From assembly GCA_036023115.1 (NCBI GenBank), contig JAYKKT010000041.1, positions 7,566,001 to 7,630,000 on the forward strand: 64,000 bases of DNA, read 5' to 3'. Positions within the stretch are counted from its first letter, which is position 1. Each line of letters starts with the position of its first letter. The position numbers and the translations under genes were made by a program. Of the stretch, positions 34,854 through 47,194 are shown piece by piece. The notes below the pieces were generated by a model. The model was not told the DNA's origin, ran no database searches, and was given only the letters and a program-made list of their open reading frames with translations. This DNA is from Brasenia schreberi. Its lineage: Eukaryota > Streptophyta > Magnoliopsida > Nymphaeales > Cabombaceae.

Positions 34854-36389
34854 TCAGGAGCACGTTGCTTTCTCCAACAACTCCTGCAACTCTCCTGTCT
34901 TGTATGCTTCTGCAGTGACAAGTTGAAAGTGAAAAGCTTATCCAAGTATCCAACTTAACAAACTTGTCAAATAATTGCTCAAAAATTCAAATAAATATGA
35001 ACTTGCTTTTCTAACATGATTGCACATACGATGTCTACAGTGGCTTCAGAAAACTTTTCAAGTTCTGTGAATATATTCAGCATAAGTACTAGATAAGGAC
35101 ATCAGGATCTTGGTAAAATAGATGAGCAGATGACAAATACAAGAACAAGGGCAAAAGATACTACAAAGTTGCAAACGTTTTCCTGAATCTCATCTATGAC
35201 CACTTCTGGGGGGCGCAACTCTTCCAACGTGTACTAGCATGAAAACTATGCATGAACAACTGCAAGATTGATAAAAATGAAGACATGCATCAGGTTTCTC
35301 TGTAACAAGAAGATATTGTTCAAATTAGAAGGAGATTGCTTTAAAGAAACAATAAGGCCAGCACTGTTTTATGGAGTTGAGTATTGTGGGCAGGCAACCA
35401 TGAACATGGCACAAGATCCCTATGCTCAAAACGAAGATCTAAAGGTAGATGTATGGTCATGGAAAAAGAGATGCATCAATAACGAGGCTATCAGAGATGA
35501 ATTTGGTACCATACCAATAAAAGTTAAACTGAGACAGATGCTTAGATTGGTCTGGGTATTTGGAGAGGCAGCATGGTGTAACCGTGTAGTTCTAGGGAGA
35601 AGTGAGAAATAAGGTTGTAATACTTCAAGGAAGCAAAGGAAAGCCTAAAAAATATTGGAAGGAAAACATGATCGTGCTTTATTGAAGGTAAAGGCTAATC
35701 CAACACATCAAGCACAATGGTGTTTAAGAATCCATGCAGCCAACACCATTTGGTGTCAAAGAAGGCAGGGTTTTGGTTTTGGTATTAACAAAGATAGAGA
35801 TAAAGTCGGACACTTCGTTAATACAAAAAAATGACAGTGGTAAAATCAGCCCCAACAATTTTTGGCCGTGATCAGATGGCAACGTTTTGTCAGAAATGCC
35901 ATTGTCCGAATGCCCTAATATACTAGAGAAAATAGACACATCACATATATGCACACACTCACCCACTCACGCATGCATGAGTGCACACATACCCGCATGC
36001 ACATACATATATAGTTTGCGTGTGTGTCTCCCTGAACTTATGCATGAGTGCAGGTCCTTATTTATTTGTATGTGTACTTTAGTGCAATGCTTAAATGTTC
36101 AATGAGGCTTGAATAATTACCTACTGTGATATCACAACCACCGAAGAACTCTCCATCAATATAGAGTTGAGGAAATGTGGGCCGGTTGGAGTATTCCTTT
36201 AGTCCCTCACGTAGATTTACGTTCTCCAGTATGTTAATTGTTTCAAATGGCATGTTTAATGACTTCAATATCTGCACAACGGTGTTTGAAAACCCACATT
36301 GTGGAAGTCCTTGCTTCCCTTCATAAAAAGTACCACCTTGTGCGATGAAACCACTTTATCTAAAGTAGACTTCAGTTCAGGAGTTAATG
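34854..36389 (-). CDS. plastid-type CGFS monothiol glutaredoxin (GRXS14/CXIP1-like), partial and frameshifted
   Basis: Two exons are visible: complement 36389-36121 and 34909-34854. The larger exon follows tgtggcag and encodes LTPELKSTLDKVV, VVLFMKGSKDF, then QCGFSNTVVQILK, YSNRPTFPQLYIDGEFFGGCDITV, ending G|gtaatt. The last exon follows cactgcag and encodes EAYKTGELQELLEKATCS-stop, in matching phase. These are the conserved parts of chloroplast GRXS14, which binds an Fe-S cluster through CGFS and glutathione. One C is missing between KDF and CGFS (near 36304): the exon is 269 bp where phase needs 270. This is either a real inactivating lesion or a homopolymer sequencing error. The transit-peptide exon was not found before the copia elements from 36951 on. 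The 1.2-kb intron contains an RTE relic. Confidence 0.85.
35262..35750 (+). mobile_element. RTE-type LINE relic, divergent 3' part
   Basis: The plus-strand frame carries NKKILFKLEGDCFKETIRPALFYGVEY and INNEAIRDEFG, then after the stop KPKKYWKEN and RIHAAN, aligning with the RTE C-terminus ([25 protein letters not shown] ... IHVAD). More diverged than the other copies. It lies in the glutaredoxin intron, antisense to that gene. Confidence 0.75.
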
Positions 36390-36950
36390 CTGCCACAATT
36401 GAGTTCGTTAATGTCAATAATATCAATAATTTAAAACAGAATGGAGTTCACTGGCAAATTTTGTGATCTCATGCACGTGGAGGTAGGCACACACACGTAC
36501 AAACATCAATAGGTGTATCAACAAATTTATCTGAAAAATAAAGGCATGTCTTTAGAAAAGAGGTTTGCAGTAATAGTATAAATTATTTTTCACAACTAAT
36601 CTAGAAAGCCTGAGACAAGAGGCCCTTGCAAAAAGCAGATACTTTTTTGGAGGGAACTCTTGAAGAAAGAGGTTTCCTCAAAACCTGAAGAGAAAAGAGC
36701 TTTCACATCCCCCAATGATTGTTGAAGATACAATAGCATGTCTCCTTAAAACATTGGATGAATGAAAGCACATGCCAACAAACATTTACCTAGGAACTTC
36801 TACTTTGTTCCATTTACAGTTTATTCATGATAAAATAACTACCGCTGTCAGTCCTCATTGAAAACCTACCAAGATCTGTTGATGAGACGTTCCCAGATCG
36901 GAATCTATTCCTCAGCAGTTCTGCGTCTAGATCTGCCTCTAATTAATATT
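36390..36950. other. unassigned, probable glutaredoxin intron 1
   Basis: If the glutaredoxin transit-peptide exon lies further upstream, this is intron. No exon recognised here. Confidence 0.3.
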
Positions 36951-38105
36951 TGTTAATTATGCATTAGAGTAAGAGTAAATTAGTCTTTCAAGTTATAAAA
37001 GACTTTATATGTAAGTTACGTAAATAGATAGAAAATCCTAAAAGAGGGAATAAGGATTAAAGGATGAATGCCTGTTTGTATCTAACTCACGTGAAAGCCT
37101 TGTATGCTTTCTATATCAACTTCTTCCAATAAAAGGATTTAGTTTTAACATGGTATCAAAGCATTTAACATCGAAAATGTGGATTTTGGTGAGGTTCTGG
37201 TGGTGAAACAACTCTAAGAGCTATTTTAGATCTCACAACATCTGTTGGAGGGCTGTTCTGCAGTCACATTTTGGTGTTGTGAACGATTAGACGTTGCTGC
37301 AGAGAACCTGTTACTGTTGTTCAGAGGGCAGAATGTTGCAGCAGAAGATGACTTGTTGCTGTCTCGTGTGGGATGGTAGAAATTATCTTGAATGTGTAAG
37401 ATCTGTTGAGTTGGCAGTCCTTGTTAGGGAGAGATGGAATACAACAATGCCTTGATGAGAATAGTTCTGTCTATTTCAAATCGAGGAAAGATGGTGGACT
37501 GGTGTCCTCATGGCTAGTGCAAGGACAGGTATCCTCATGGCTAGTGCAATTTATGATCCCTTCCATAGGTAAAACCTTTATGTATCTAGAATCAGCAGTC
37601 AAAATTTGGAGGGCACCAAATAGAAGAATATAGATAAAGAATACGAGATACTAGAAAAAATTAGAAAATAAAAACAAGGGAATCAGACCATAAGGAGAAA
37701 TGTCTTTCCACGCATTAAATGCGTTGTGTTGAAAAGAATGGAATAAAGAGGTGGAAAAACATTAATTTTTTTATCCTATAGGAGAAGTCTCTTCATATTA
37801 TGAGACACTTAAGGTAAACATTCTTTTAAAGAAAGAATTACTCTTATTAGGTCTTTTGTTATAGAGGAAGTTAGAAGAAGCCTTTAGAACGAAGATGTGA
37901 CAAATATAGAGAAGGTTGTCTCCTTTGAAAGAAACCAGAATCAACAAAGCCGACGAAGTGATAGATATAATAATCTAGGAGGAAGAGGTTGTGGTATCCT
38001 ATTTAACGATGACAAAGAAAAATTGAGATGCTCCTAATGTGGTAAAATCGACACATAAAGGAATAATGGGATCTGATTAGTAAGCATAATTTCCATAAGA
38101 ATAAA
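36951..38105 (+). mobile_element. Ty1/copia 5' LTR, primer-binding site and gag remnant
   Basis: A 200-bp LTR (36951-37150) starts TGTTAATTATG and ends AGTTTTAACA. It is followed directly by tggtatcaaagc, the initiator-Met tRNA primer-binding site with one change. Gag follows, with SSWLVQFMIPSIGKTFMYLESAVKIW near 37530-37610 and many stops. A 28-bp segment (cctcatggctagtgcaa) is tandemly duplicated at about 37505-37550. The body is cut near 38105 where a hAT-like end starts. Confidence 0.82.
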
Positions 38106-38111
38106 TCTATG

Positions 38112-38250
38112 GTATCAATAGCGCGCTATAGCATATCAGCGCTAGATCAAGTGTTATAACAACTCAATCTAAACGAGCATCCATCTTCAGTGCTATTAAC
38201 ACCGTCAAGAGCGATATACCAGTCCACTATATTCATGATAGCTTACAGGT
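38112..38250. mobile_element. CGCTATAGC-type hAT end, related to 11603-11751
   Basis: Starts tatcaatagcgcgctatagc, nearly the same terminus as at 11603, with further agcgctag and gcgatata motifs, then a pyrimidine-rich gcgtctctctccc segment. The right terminus is not found because a copia LTR begins at 38338. Confidence 0.55.
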
Positions 38251-38337
38251 TGGGCCCCTTCTCTGTTTGCGTCTCTCTCTCCCGCGCACCTTGCATTGCC
38301 ACCGACAAAAGACCGCCATCTACCAGTGACAGACAAC

Positions 38338-38664
38338 CTGTTAGTATGAGTCTTAGTATATGTAATTATAGTATGGTTCTATTTTTTAGTTAGTTTATAT
38401 TGTGTTCTTGTGAATCGGATCCTAATGGATCAGATTTTGATCCATTAGGACCCGAGATTAATGATGTAAAGATTATTACTTACTAAGGGTAGATTGGTCC
38501 TTTAAGTTAGATTAGGGTTATATAATAGAGTGCTGTCATTAGGGTTGTAATGAGGTGAGATAATTAAAAGGAAGGTGGCGGCAGCTTGCTTGGGCCGACC
38601 AACCTATTTCCTCATTCCTCAATCATCCGAATAGCTTTATCGATTAATTCTTCATCAACCGACA
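38338..38664 (+). repeat. 5' LTR of the chimeric copia
   Basis: 327 bp from TGTTAGTATG to CAACCGACA, directly before the primer-binding site. It shares an inverted gatcc...atggatcaga...tgatccatta motif with the minus-strand LTR at 55352-55699. Confidence 0.8.
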
Positions 38665-41600
38665 TGGTATCAGAGCCTTGAACGTGAATATATCAGTTCA
38701 TCGCATTGGTTATCTCTGAAAAATTACAAGTAATCGTTTGTGGTTTTTTAGAAGGTGGATGAAAATTTCTGAAATATTCCATTAGAAAGGAAGTCTAAAT
38801 CTATAATAGAAGGTAGACAGGCGGAATCAACAAATTATGAATCAAATCATGGATTGAAATCACATCTTTTTTATCAGGGACAACTATCTGAAGAAAAAAG
38901 AAAAAGAAAGAAAGAAAAAGGACGTGATTTCTGTATCTGCAGTGTGGACCTTGCTTAGTTATCTGCCTTGTTCAGTTATCTGCATTGTGGACAGATTTTT
39001 GTATTCATTAAGCGAGAATCAATATGGAAGGAAGATTGAAGGAAGAATCACTATTACTGGCATTTGCAAATGATCAAAAAGTGGAACCATTTCAAATTAC
39101 GAATATTCGTCTAGATAGAAGAAATTACAGAGAATGAGCAAGGTTTATTGAACTAGTCTTACGATCAAGAGGAAATATGTATATTATTAAACAGAGTCTA
39201 CCTCATTTAGAAGGAAGCAATGCAGAGTATGAAAGATGGGCTAAAAAAGATGCCCTAGTCAGCTTATGGCTAATTCAATCTATGAATCCTTCTATCAGTA
39301 AGACTTTTATGTATATGAAATCAGCAACTGAAATTTGGTCAGCGGTGGAAGAAGCATATTCCAAACAAAGAAATATAGCAAAGGAATATGAGATTATTGA
39401 AAGGATAAGAAAATGCAGAAGGGACAAGATCTGTAAGTGAATACTATGGTGAATTAAGGGAACTCTGGAATGAACAGAGACTTATTGTGGAAAATAAGTG
39501 TCATCATTGTGTAAAGGAGAGAACAGCTGAAGGTGAAAAGAAAAGTGTTTGATTTACTCTAGGGAATTTCATCAGATTATAAATCAATCAAGTTGAATAT
39601 TTTAAGGAGGAACTCCCGTATCTTGGAACAGTATATTCACTTCTACTAAGAGAGGAAGACAGAAAAATTTTAGAGAAAGGTGAACATATACAGGCTGAGA
39701 AAACTACATTTATTGGCAGAGGACAAAGTAGTTACCAAAGAGGAAGAGACTCATTTAGAGACAGAGGAAGAGGAAGGAATCAAAATTATGATGGAGGAAG
39801 GAATCAGAATTATGAGGATAAGAACAGATTACAATGCACACATTGTGGGAAACGAGAACATATACGAGAGCAGTGTTGGGAAATCAATGGAAAACCATCA
39901 GAATATAAATCGTATGGTAGAAAGACCACAGAATACAAAGACTATGGTAGTCATGTAGTAATAGTATTTGAGAAGAAAACAGAAAAGAATCCTCTTGATG
40001 AAATGGCAGACTTGAAGAAACTACTTGCAGAGATTGAAACTCGTCTACGGGATCAACCTTCAACCTCTTCTTCAAAGACATAATTGAACCCTTATACTTC
40101 CTACAGTATTAGCGGTAATTGCTCTCTTAAAGATTCTACAATTTTTTCTAATTGGATAATTGATTCAAGAGCCACTAATCATATGGTAGGAAATAAGTCT
40201 AATTTGATGCAATATGAAGTAGCCTCATTCCCTCAATATGTAAAGGTAGCAAATGGGTCCTTGATTCCTATAGAAGGAAAGGGAATAATTCAGAGAAATA
40301 ATCTCAAGCTTAACTCAGTGATTTATATTGCAGAATTTCCTATCAATCTACTTTCAGTAAGTTCACTGGTTAGAGACATGAATTGTACAGTTACTTTCTC
40401 TCCATATGATTGTATTTTTCAGGATTTGAAGGCGGAAAGAATCTTTGGACATTCTAATGTTTGGGGTCCTAGTTGTGCTAGTTCTATCTCAGGTTATAGG
40501 TATTTTGTTACTTTCATTGATGATTTCTCAATTCTTTCATGGCATCGCACGGTGATATAGCTCATCAATCGAGTTGTCCTCACACACCTCAACAAAATGG
40601 TGTGGCCGGCGCAAACATCGCCATATCGTTGAAGCATTTCGTACTAAGTATGTTACATTCTAATATTCTGTGTGAAATTTTGGAGTGATGCTATTCTTAA
40701 TACAGAGTTATTTAATAAATCGAATGTCATCTTTTGTTTTCAATAACTAGGTTCCTTACTCTATTCTATATCCTCGGGCACCCCTTTATCTTTTCCCCCC
40801 CCTCGTGTTTTTGTCCACTGATATTGCTCCAAGTCTCGACAAACTTGCTATCAGCCCGCTATTAAGTGTATCTTTCTTGGTTATTCTCGGGTTCAAAAGG
40901 GATACAGATGTTATTCTCCATCCACAAATTGTTCTTACATCTCGCGGATGTTACCTTTTCAAGGATACACATTTCTTTGCCTCACAAGTCTTGTCGAGTC
41001 TGTTTCTCAAGTCTTGCCTATTCTCTTCTTTGATTCTCCGTTTTAAAGTCCACCTCGTCTCATACATACAAGAGGCGCCCTATTGCTCCTAAGTACCCCA
41101 TGGAGCCATTTCGTCTCACTTATCACCGTCACCCTCATCCTACTACATTCAGGAGAGGCTTTTTATTGTGGACACCAGGTGACTCACCTGACTCCTCCTC
41201 CGTCTCCGTCGATTAGGTCCAACCTAAGCCTACCACCGATCTTCCATTAGCCTTCGCAAAGGTAATCGTTCTTCTTGCAATCCTAATCCTATTTATAATT
41301 TTCTAAGTTATCATCGTTTATCTTCCAACCATTATGCCTTTGTATCTGCTTTGTCATCCATTTCTATTCCTAAAACATTGTTGGGAAGCCTTATCCCATC
41401 CGGGATGGTGATAGGCTATGATTGATGAGATGACAATGACATTGGAATCTAACCACACTTGGGCTCTTGTTCCCTCTCCTCCAAGGAAGTCTACTATTGG
41501 TTGTCGTTGGGTTTTACTATCAAAGTTGGTCAAAGATGAATGGACCCGTGTGGATCACTTGAAGGCTCGTCTTGTGGCCAAAAGGATATATTCGCATTTA

Positions 41601-42807
41601 TGGTCTTAACTATGGTGATACATTCTCTCCACGTTGCTAAAATGACATCTCGTTCGTCTTTTTTTATCCATGGTATTTGCTATCTCTTGCTAGCCTTTAT
41701 ATCATTTGGATATTAAAAATGCTTTTTTACATGGTGAGTTGGAGGAGCAGATTTATATGAGCAACCACTTGGGTTTATTGCTCGGTGGGGAGTCAAGGTC
41801 TTGTTTGCCAACTTAAGGAAGTCATTGTATAGGTTGAAACAATCACCTCGAGCTTGGTTTGGGAGGTTTAGTAAGGTCATACAACAAGATTTGGCATGGT
41901 TCGTAATGAGGTTGATCATCTGTGTTCTATAGACATTCACTGTAAAAAGGTCATTTATCTTGTGGTCTATGTGGATGATATTGTAATTACAGTGATGATC
42001 ATGAAGGGATCACTAGACTAAATCAACATCTGCTTTGACATTTCCAAACCAAAGATTTGGGCGGGTTGCGATACTTCCTTGGTATTTGAGGTTGCTTAAT
42101 AAAAAACAAGCATTTCCATTTGTCAAAGGAAGTATGCACTTGATATTTTGACGAGACTAGGATGCTAAATTGTAAGTTGGGTGGATACTCTATGGATCCG
42201 AATGTTAAACTATGCCAAATCAGAGGCCGTACTCGGATCCAGTGAGATATCGAAGGTTGGTGGGAAAGTTGTGTACTTTCGCTTGTTAATCTTGAGCGCA
42301 GGTCAATATCGGGCTCTACGGCAGCAGCCTACCTGGTGATCTAAATACTGGGTAAAAACCGTTGCTTCAAAAATTGAAGACTTAATTGGAAGTATTGAAC
42401 AGATGAAGTTCTTCCTATGATAATCTGTGGAAGCAACAGTGCTATTCAAGTAGCATCACAATGATGGCCTTTCGCTTATCTGCGCAAAAGCATATGAGAT
42501 CGATTGTCCCTTTTTATTCATTAAACTTGCATTCTTATTGGTGCTCTTCATCTTCTCTCCATTGGCGCTCTTTGATTAACTTGCATTGATATCTTTACCA
42601 AAACTCATCATCTTTAGTCGCTTTTAGCACTTTAGTTTAAAAAGCTAAAGTTAGTTACTTCAGCCTTTCTTGAGTTTGAGGAGGATATTAGATTTATTGT
42701 GTTTGATATATACTTTATTATATTTTTCTTTTATGTATAGTCATTCTCTATAAATAAGAACACTTGTACATTAAAGATGTGTATTCTTATTCAACCAAAA
42801 AGGAAGC

Positions 42808-42999
42808 AAAGATTATTACTTACTAAGGGTAGATTGATCCTTTAAGTTAGATTAGGGTTATATAATAGAGTGCTGTCATTAGGGTTGTAATGAGGTGAGA
42901 TAATTAAAAGGAAGGTGGCGGCAGCTTGCTTGGGCCGACCAACCTATTTCCTCAATCCTCAATCATCCGAATAGCTTTGTCGATTAATTCTTCATCAAC
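42808..42999 (+). repeat. truncated 3' LTR of the chimeric copia
   Basis: About 191 bp matching 38468-38658 with three visible substitutions. The first ~130 bp of the LTR are absent and replaced by the end of the second lineage's LTR. Confidence 0.85.
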
Positions 43000-43140
43000 C
43001 CCACCACCAGTAACTCTCTCTCTCTATTCAACAAGCAATGACTAGCATTGCAAAGGCTCAAGTAAGCCCATTCCTGTTAAGTTGCAGAACAGTAACACTC
43101 TCTATTTAGCAAGCAACGGCTAGCCTAGACATGACCAAAG

Positions 43141-44240
43141 CTACAACAACAACAACAACAACTAAGCCTTTTCCCATACTAGACGGGGTCGGCTACATGG
43201 ATTCTTTGTTTCCACATATCCCTATCGTGTGCCATGTTAGCAGTTAACTCCCAATAAGCTAGATCATTCTTTATTGTTTCTTTTCAACACTTTTGTGGTC
43301 ATCCTCTACCTCTTTTAATACTTTCCAAATTTAGTTTTTCTAACCTTCTTAGAGGTTCTTCTTTTGATCTTCTTTCTATATGTCCAAACAATCTTAAACG
43401 ATGTTCTCTCATTTTATCCTCTATTGGTGTCACTCCTAATTTGTTTCTAATAACCTCATTATGTATACGGTCTTTTCTTGTATGACCACTCATCCATCTC
43501 AACATCTTCATTTCTGTCACCGACATCTTTTGTACATGTTGATGATTAACTGCCCAACACTCAAAACCATAAAACATGGCAAGCCTAATTGCTGCTCTAT
43601 AATATTTACCTTTTAATTTTAATGGTATCTTCTTATCACAAAGAATACCTGCTGCTCCTCTCCATTTTAACCAACCAACATTAATTATATGTTTTTACAT
43701 CTCCATCAATTTTTCCATCACTCTGAAAAGTTGACCCTAGGTATTTAAAACTTTTCTTTTGAGGAATGCAATGTGTGCCAATTTTAATTTCTATGTCCTC
43801 TGAAGTAACCAAATGATGAAACTTACATTCCATATATTTTGTCTTTGTTCTACTAAGTCGGAGGCCTTTGCTTTCTAATGTTTCTCTCCATAGTTCCAAT
43901 TTTCTATTAACTTTTTCCTTAGACTCCTCCACTAATACAATGTCATATGCAAATAACATACACCAAGGTACTTCATCTTGAATATGTTTTGTTAACTCAT
44001 CCATCACCATTATAAATAAGTATGGACTTAAAGTTGATCCTTGATGTAACCTAATATTAACTTCAAAGAAGTCTGTCATTCCTTCATGAGTCCTCACACA
44101 TGTTTTTGCACAATCATACATGTCTCTTATAAGGTTAATATATGTCAATGGGATACCTCTTTTTTCCAAAGTTCTCCGAAGAACCTCCCTCGGTACCCTA
44201 TCATAAGCTTTTTATAGATCAATAAATATCATGTGAAGGT
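43141..44240 (-). mobile_element. RTE-type LINE, 5'-truncated copy
   Basis: (ACA)n tail at 43141, then the full 3' terminus and the C-terminal 350 codons in reverse. Both visible frames (43577-43299 and 44169-43681) match the full-length copy at most positions. A frameshift near 43690 and FAYD for the catalytic FADD inactivate it. It ends at DLHMIFIDL, the 5' truncation. Confidence 0.93.
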
Positions 44241-44730
44241 TCTTGCACTTCAGTAACCATCACAAATCCTGTGTACTCATCTATTCAGATCATGTAGACA
44301 TGGTGAGATACAATTCCCAGAATCCTGTGCGTACACTAACTAAGTCATGGGCGAATGTACAGGAAACCAACCAGCTTCATGGGGCCAATGTGAGCTCTGT
44401 TAATGCTCTCTGGCTCTTGCTATAATTGAGCCCATTCACTACCCACACCCTTGGACGTAGCTCTCCCTTGCTTGGAACCTATGATGCATGGAAACAACAC
44501 CTGGCATTTTGCATTTAGACATGAATCCAAAATACTGCTGAACATCACATATATAAGAAAAAATAGCAGTTACATTCATAAGTTTATATCCATAAGTCTA
44601 GTGGTTAGCATTAATTTTCTCTTTTAGTGTGTAATCTCTTACTCCCCCATTATAGCGTGTAATCTCTTACTTCCCCATTATGAATAGAATCCAAATTCTC
44701 TCTTTTAGTGTGTAATCTCTTTTGTCATGT
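44241..44730. other. unassigned spacer
   Basis: No domain recognised. gtgtaatctcttact and gtgtaatctcttact/cccccattat are repeated near 44620-44680. Confidence 0.3.
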
Positions 44731-44751
44731 TAATGTTAACAATATGTTCTG

Positions 44752-44846
44752 CGAGTTAACTGCTAACATGGCACACGATAGGGATTTGTAGAAACAAAGA
44801 ATCCATATAGCCGAGGGAAAAGGCTTAGTTGTTGTAGTTGTTGTTG
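44752..44846 (+). mobile_element. 95-bp RTE 3'-tail insertion with 21-bp target-site duplication
   Basis: Only the last ~90 bp of the RTE (gagttaactgctaacatgg to the TTG repeats) are present. They are bounded by perfect 21-bp direct repeats containing aatgttaacaatatgttctg at 44731-44751 and 44847-44867. This is an extremely 5'-truncated LINE insertion or a SINE-like parasite of the RTE machinery. Confidence 0.93.
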
Positions 44847-44867
44847 TAATGTTAACAATATGTTCTG

Positions 44868-45539
44868 TATAATCTTACCAGTTAGGCATTTACTATTAAT
44901 TCTGATTTTTTTAGTCTCTGAATTTATTATTTTGTTTTTTTTTATTATAATGAGTATGGAATCATTAGCTAGTACAACTGCAAGTTGTCCAAGTGGCAGT
45001 GGCAGTACCACCGATGTTAACATACGTGGTATTCGATTTTCTAATTCAACGAACCAATACAAATTCCTAGCTTCTAAGAACTTACAATGAAATTGGGGTG
45101 TGACAAAATCTAGGATGGAGAACATATTAGTTTTTATACGTTATGCGAACAAATTTTCAGTAGTGTAATAACCAGATACAACAAACATATAATGGAAATG
45201 CTATAAATGTGGCAGCTTGTAAGAATACAACAGAAGAGAAAGAGAAGGATTTCCAATTATGCACATGGTACAACAAAGAAAAAGGCTCAAAGGATTTCAT
45301 TTCCACATATGAAAATTCATGGATGGAAGCTAACTTAGGGAGGGCTGCCCAACATATAGTACCACTTTCATGGTTTGGTTCATGACCACCTCTTTCTAAG
45401 GGGCTCATAATTTATTTATTCATTTATCACTTGACTCACTATGACAATCTACATTAGAAAATTTATACAAGAAGGAAGAAAAAGAATGAGTATATATATC
45501 AACTAGTAGGTGGATGTATCAAAATAGCATCCCCTTCAA
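44868..45539. other. unassigned region
   Basis: Short frames on both strands (45090-44860 and 45408-45157) show no recognised domain. Confidence 0.3.
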
Positions 45540-45710
45540 TGATATTAGATCGCCTAGCTTCCAAGTGATGATTAATGATATATGACAGTTTGGTCCTGAA
45601 ATTAAGGCTCCATCTTACCATGAAGTTAGGGAAACATTATTAGAGAAGGTAGTAAAAGAAAGAGAGTTTACAAATAGATTCAAAAAGCACTATGCTTTTT
45701 ACAACATTGA
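45540..45710 (+). pseudogene. hAT/DUF659 transposase fragment
   Basis: The frame reads FGPEIKAPSYHEVRETLLEKVVKE, aligning with [18 protein letters not shown] of the fragment at 11350-11430 and with plant DUF659 proteins in general. Both flanks are degraded. A (TA)n tract lies at 45750-45768. Confidence 0.65.
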
Positions 45711-45779
45711 TACGTATGCACATATAAAGTTTTTTAGTATATGCATGTTTATATATATATATATATATCTATACTTTCT

Positions 45780-45900
45780 ATCATTCTATCCATATGGCAT
45801 AATAGAGCATCGGTGCCTGTGTCGCATAGGGCACCGATATGTGATAAACACACCATATTGTATAATATGATACGATACACTATAATTTATTTATTTAATT
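45780..45900. repeat. GATACG/ATATGG-type subterminal repeat block
   Basis: gcaccgatatgtgataaac, tgatacgatacac and related motifs resemble the blocks at 10245 and 20232. Likely a decayed hAT-like end. Confidence 0.35.
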
Positions 45901-46884
45901 CTATAAAATAAAAAAATATTAATAAATTTAATACCTACAAAAAATTGAAATTAATGAACATAAGATATGTAACACAATCAACATTAAACAAAATCGAATC
46001 CAAATGCTTGATTCAAATAAAAAAGTGAAAAGAGAACTAAGAGTTGCATTGCAACTTCTAGGATACATTACAACATCATTAATTACAAAGTACAAAGTTA
46101 CAAACTATACCAAGTTAAACTACAGAAAGTCTGAGACGAGAAGTTAGAAACTTAGAAGCTAGAATAAAACCATCATCCAAAACAAAATATAAAAAATACA
46201 ATAATTATTCACATGGATTACAACCAGCATAAAATTTCGTTGGATTTTTATAACATGGATTACAAAAATTATGAGCATTGCTTTGGGGTGTCCCCGCCTA
46301 GTGACGTGCTACAGAGCCCGAATGAAGTAATAAGTAAGCAAAGGCCACTACATTTTCGCCCGAATATAGTGAATCAATTGGAGAGAGGGTTCTCACATCA
46401 TGGACGGGTGTGGATAAAGAAATGAGTCCCGCTACATTGCCGCCGAATGTAGTGAAAAATTTTCAGAAAGAGTCTCCGCATTTTGATTATGGATGGATAA
46501 GGGGGGTAAGAAAGCTAGTCCTAGATAATAAGATTCGTATTGGTTCTTTGAATATCGAAACATTATCTGATAAGCTAATGGAGGTGGTAGATACTATGAT
46601 TCGGAGAAAGATTCATATTCTATGTTTACAAGAGACAAAATGGGTTGGAGAAAAAGCAAAGGAGATAGAGGATATATGTTTGAAATTATGGTACTCAGGT
46701 AAAGAAAAGGCTCGAAATGGAGTTGGTATTATTATAAATAAAGATTTAAAGGATAGTGTAGTAGACATACAACAATATGGTGACTGAATCATGACGTTGA
46801 AATTAGTGTTAGGAGCAGAGGTCTTGAATATAGTTTGTGCTTACGAGTTACGCATCCTAAGTAGGACTAGAAGATAGTATAAAG

Positions 46885-47194
46885 TGTTGAAGAATATGAG
46901 TTTTAGAGTTAGTCTTTGTAATGTTGATGTCTTAGGACATTAAATTTGATGTTTTAGGTATTATCGTAATTGTCTGAAGTTATAAGGGTATTTTGATAAA
47001 TTTCTATACTAGGGGTATTTTTGTTATTTTATGTTTTACAACTCCTTATATAAGGGCTGATAGGTTGTATTAGGGTTTAAGTTGCTGGGATTAAGAAAGA
47101 GAGAGAAAGAGGGGGCCCCCTCCTCCGATCTCCACATTTCCTCTTCATTGTGTATGATCTGTTTCTTTTTCGCTACGTAACTACATTTCCAATA
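46885..47194 (+). repeat. 5' LTR of the gene-capturing element
   Basis: 310 bp. It contains ccttatataagggc (TATA region) and aaccctaat-like sequence in reverse, and ends ttccaata where the 3' LTR has ttccaaca. Confidence 0.88.

Larger units (their letters stand above)
38338..42999 (+). mobile_element. chimeric Ty1/copia element flanked by LTRs of one family
   Basis: The 5' LTR (38338-38664) is followed by tggtatcagagcc. Gag lies at 39024-39660 with one TGA in place of Trp; the zinc knuckle is C-T-H-C...H...C near 39835, the protease DSRAT near 40165, and the start of integrase FVTFIDDFS near 40515. At about 40535 the sequence switches to a different copia lineage: HTPQQNGVA, then a frame-broken integrase end, reverse transcriptase at 41418-42100 with VYVDDI near 41960, and RNase H remains to 42650. 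That lineage's own polypurine tract and LTR start (ttgaggaggatattag, near 42675) follow. From 42808 the first family's LTR resumes, nearly identical to 38468-38658. Confidence 0.85.

Noticed and set aside
36888..37150. Search for the glutaredoxin transit-peptide exon just upstream of 36389.
   Set aside because: The DNA here is copia LTR and spacer; no ATG with a suitable donor and serine-rich transit-like sequence was seen.
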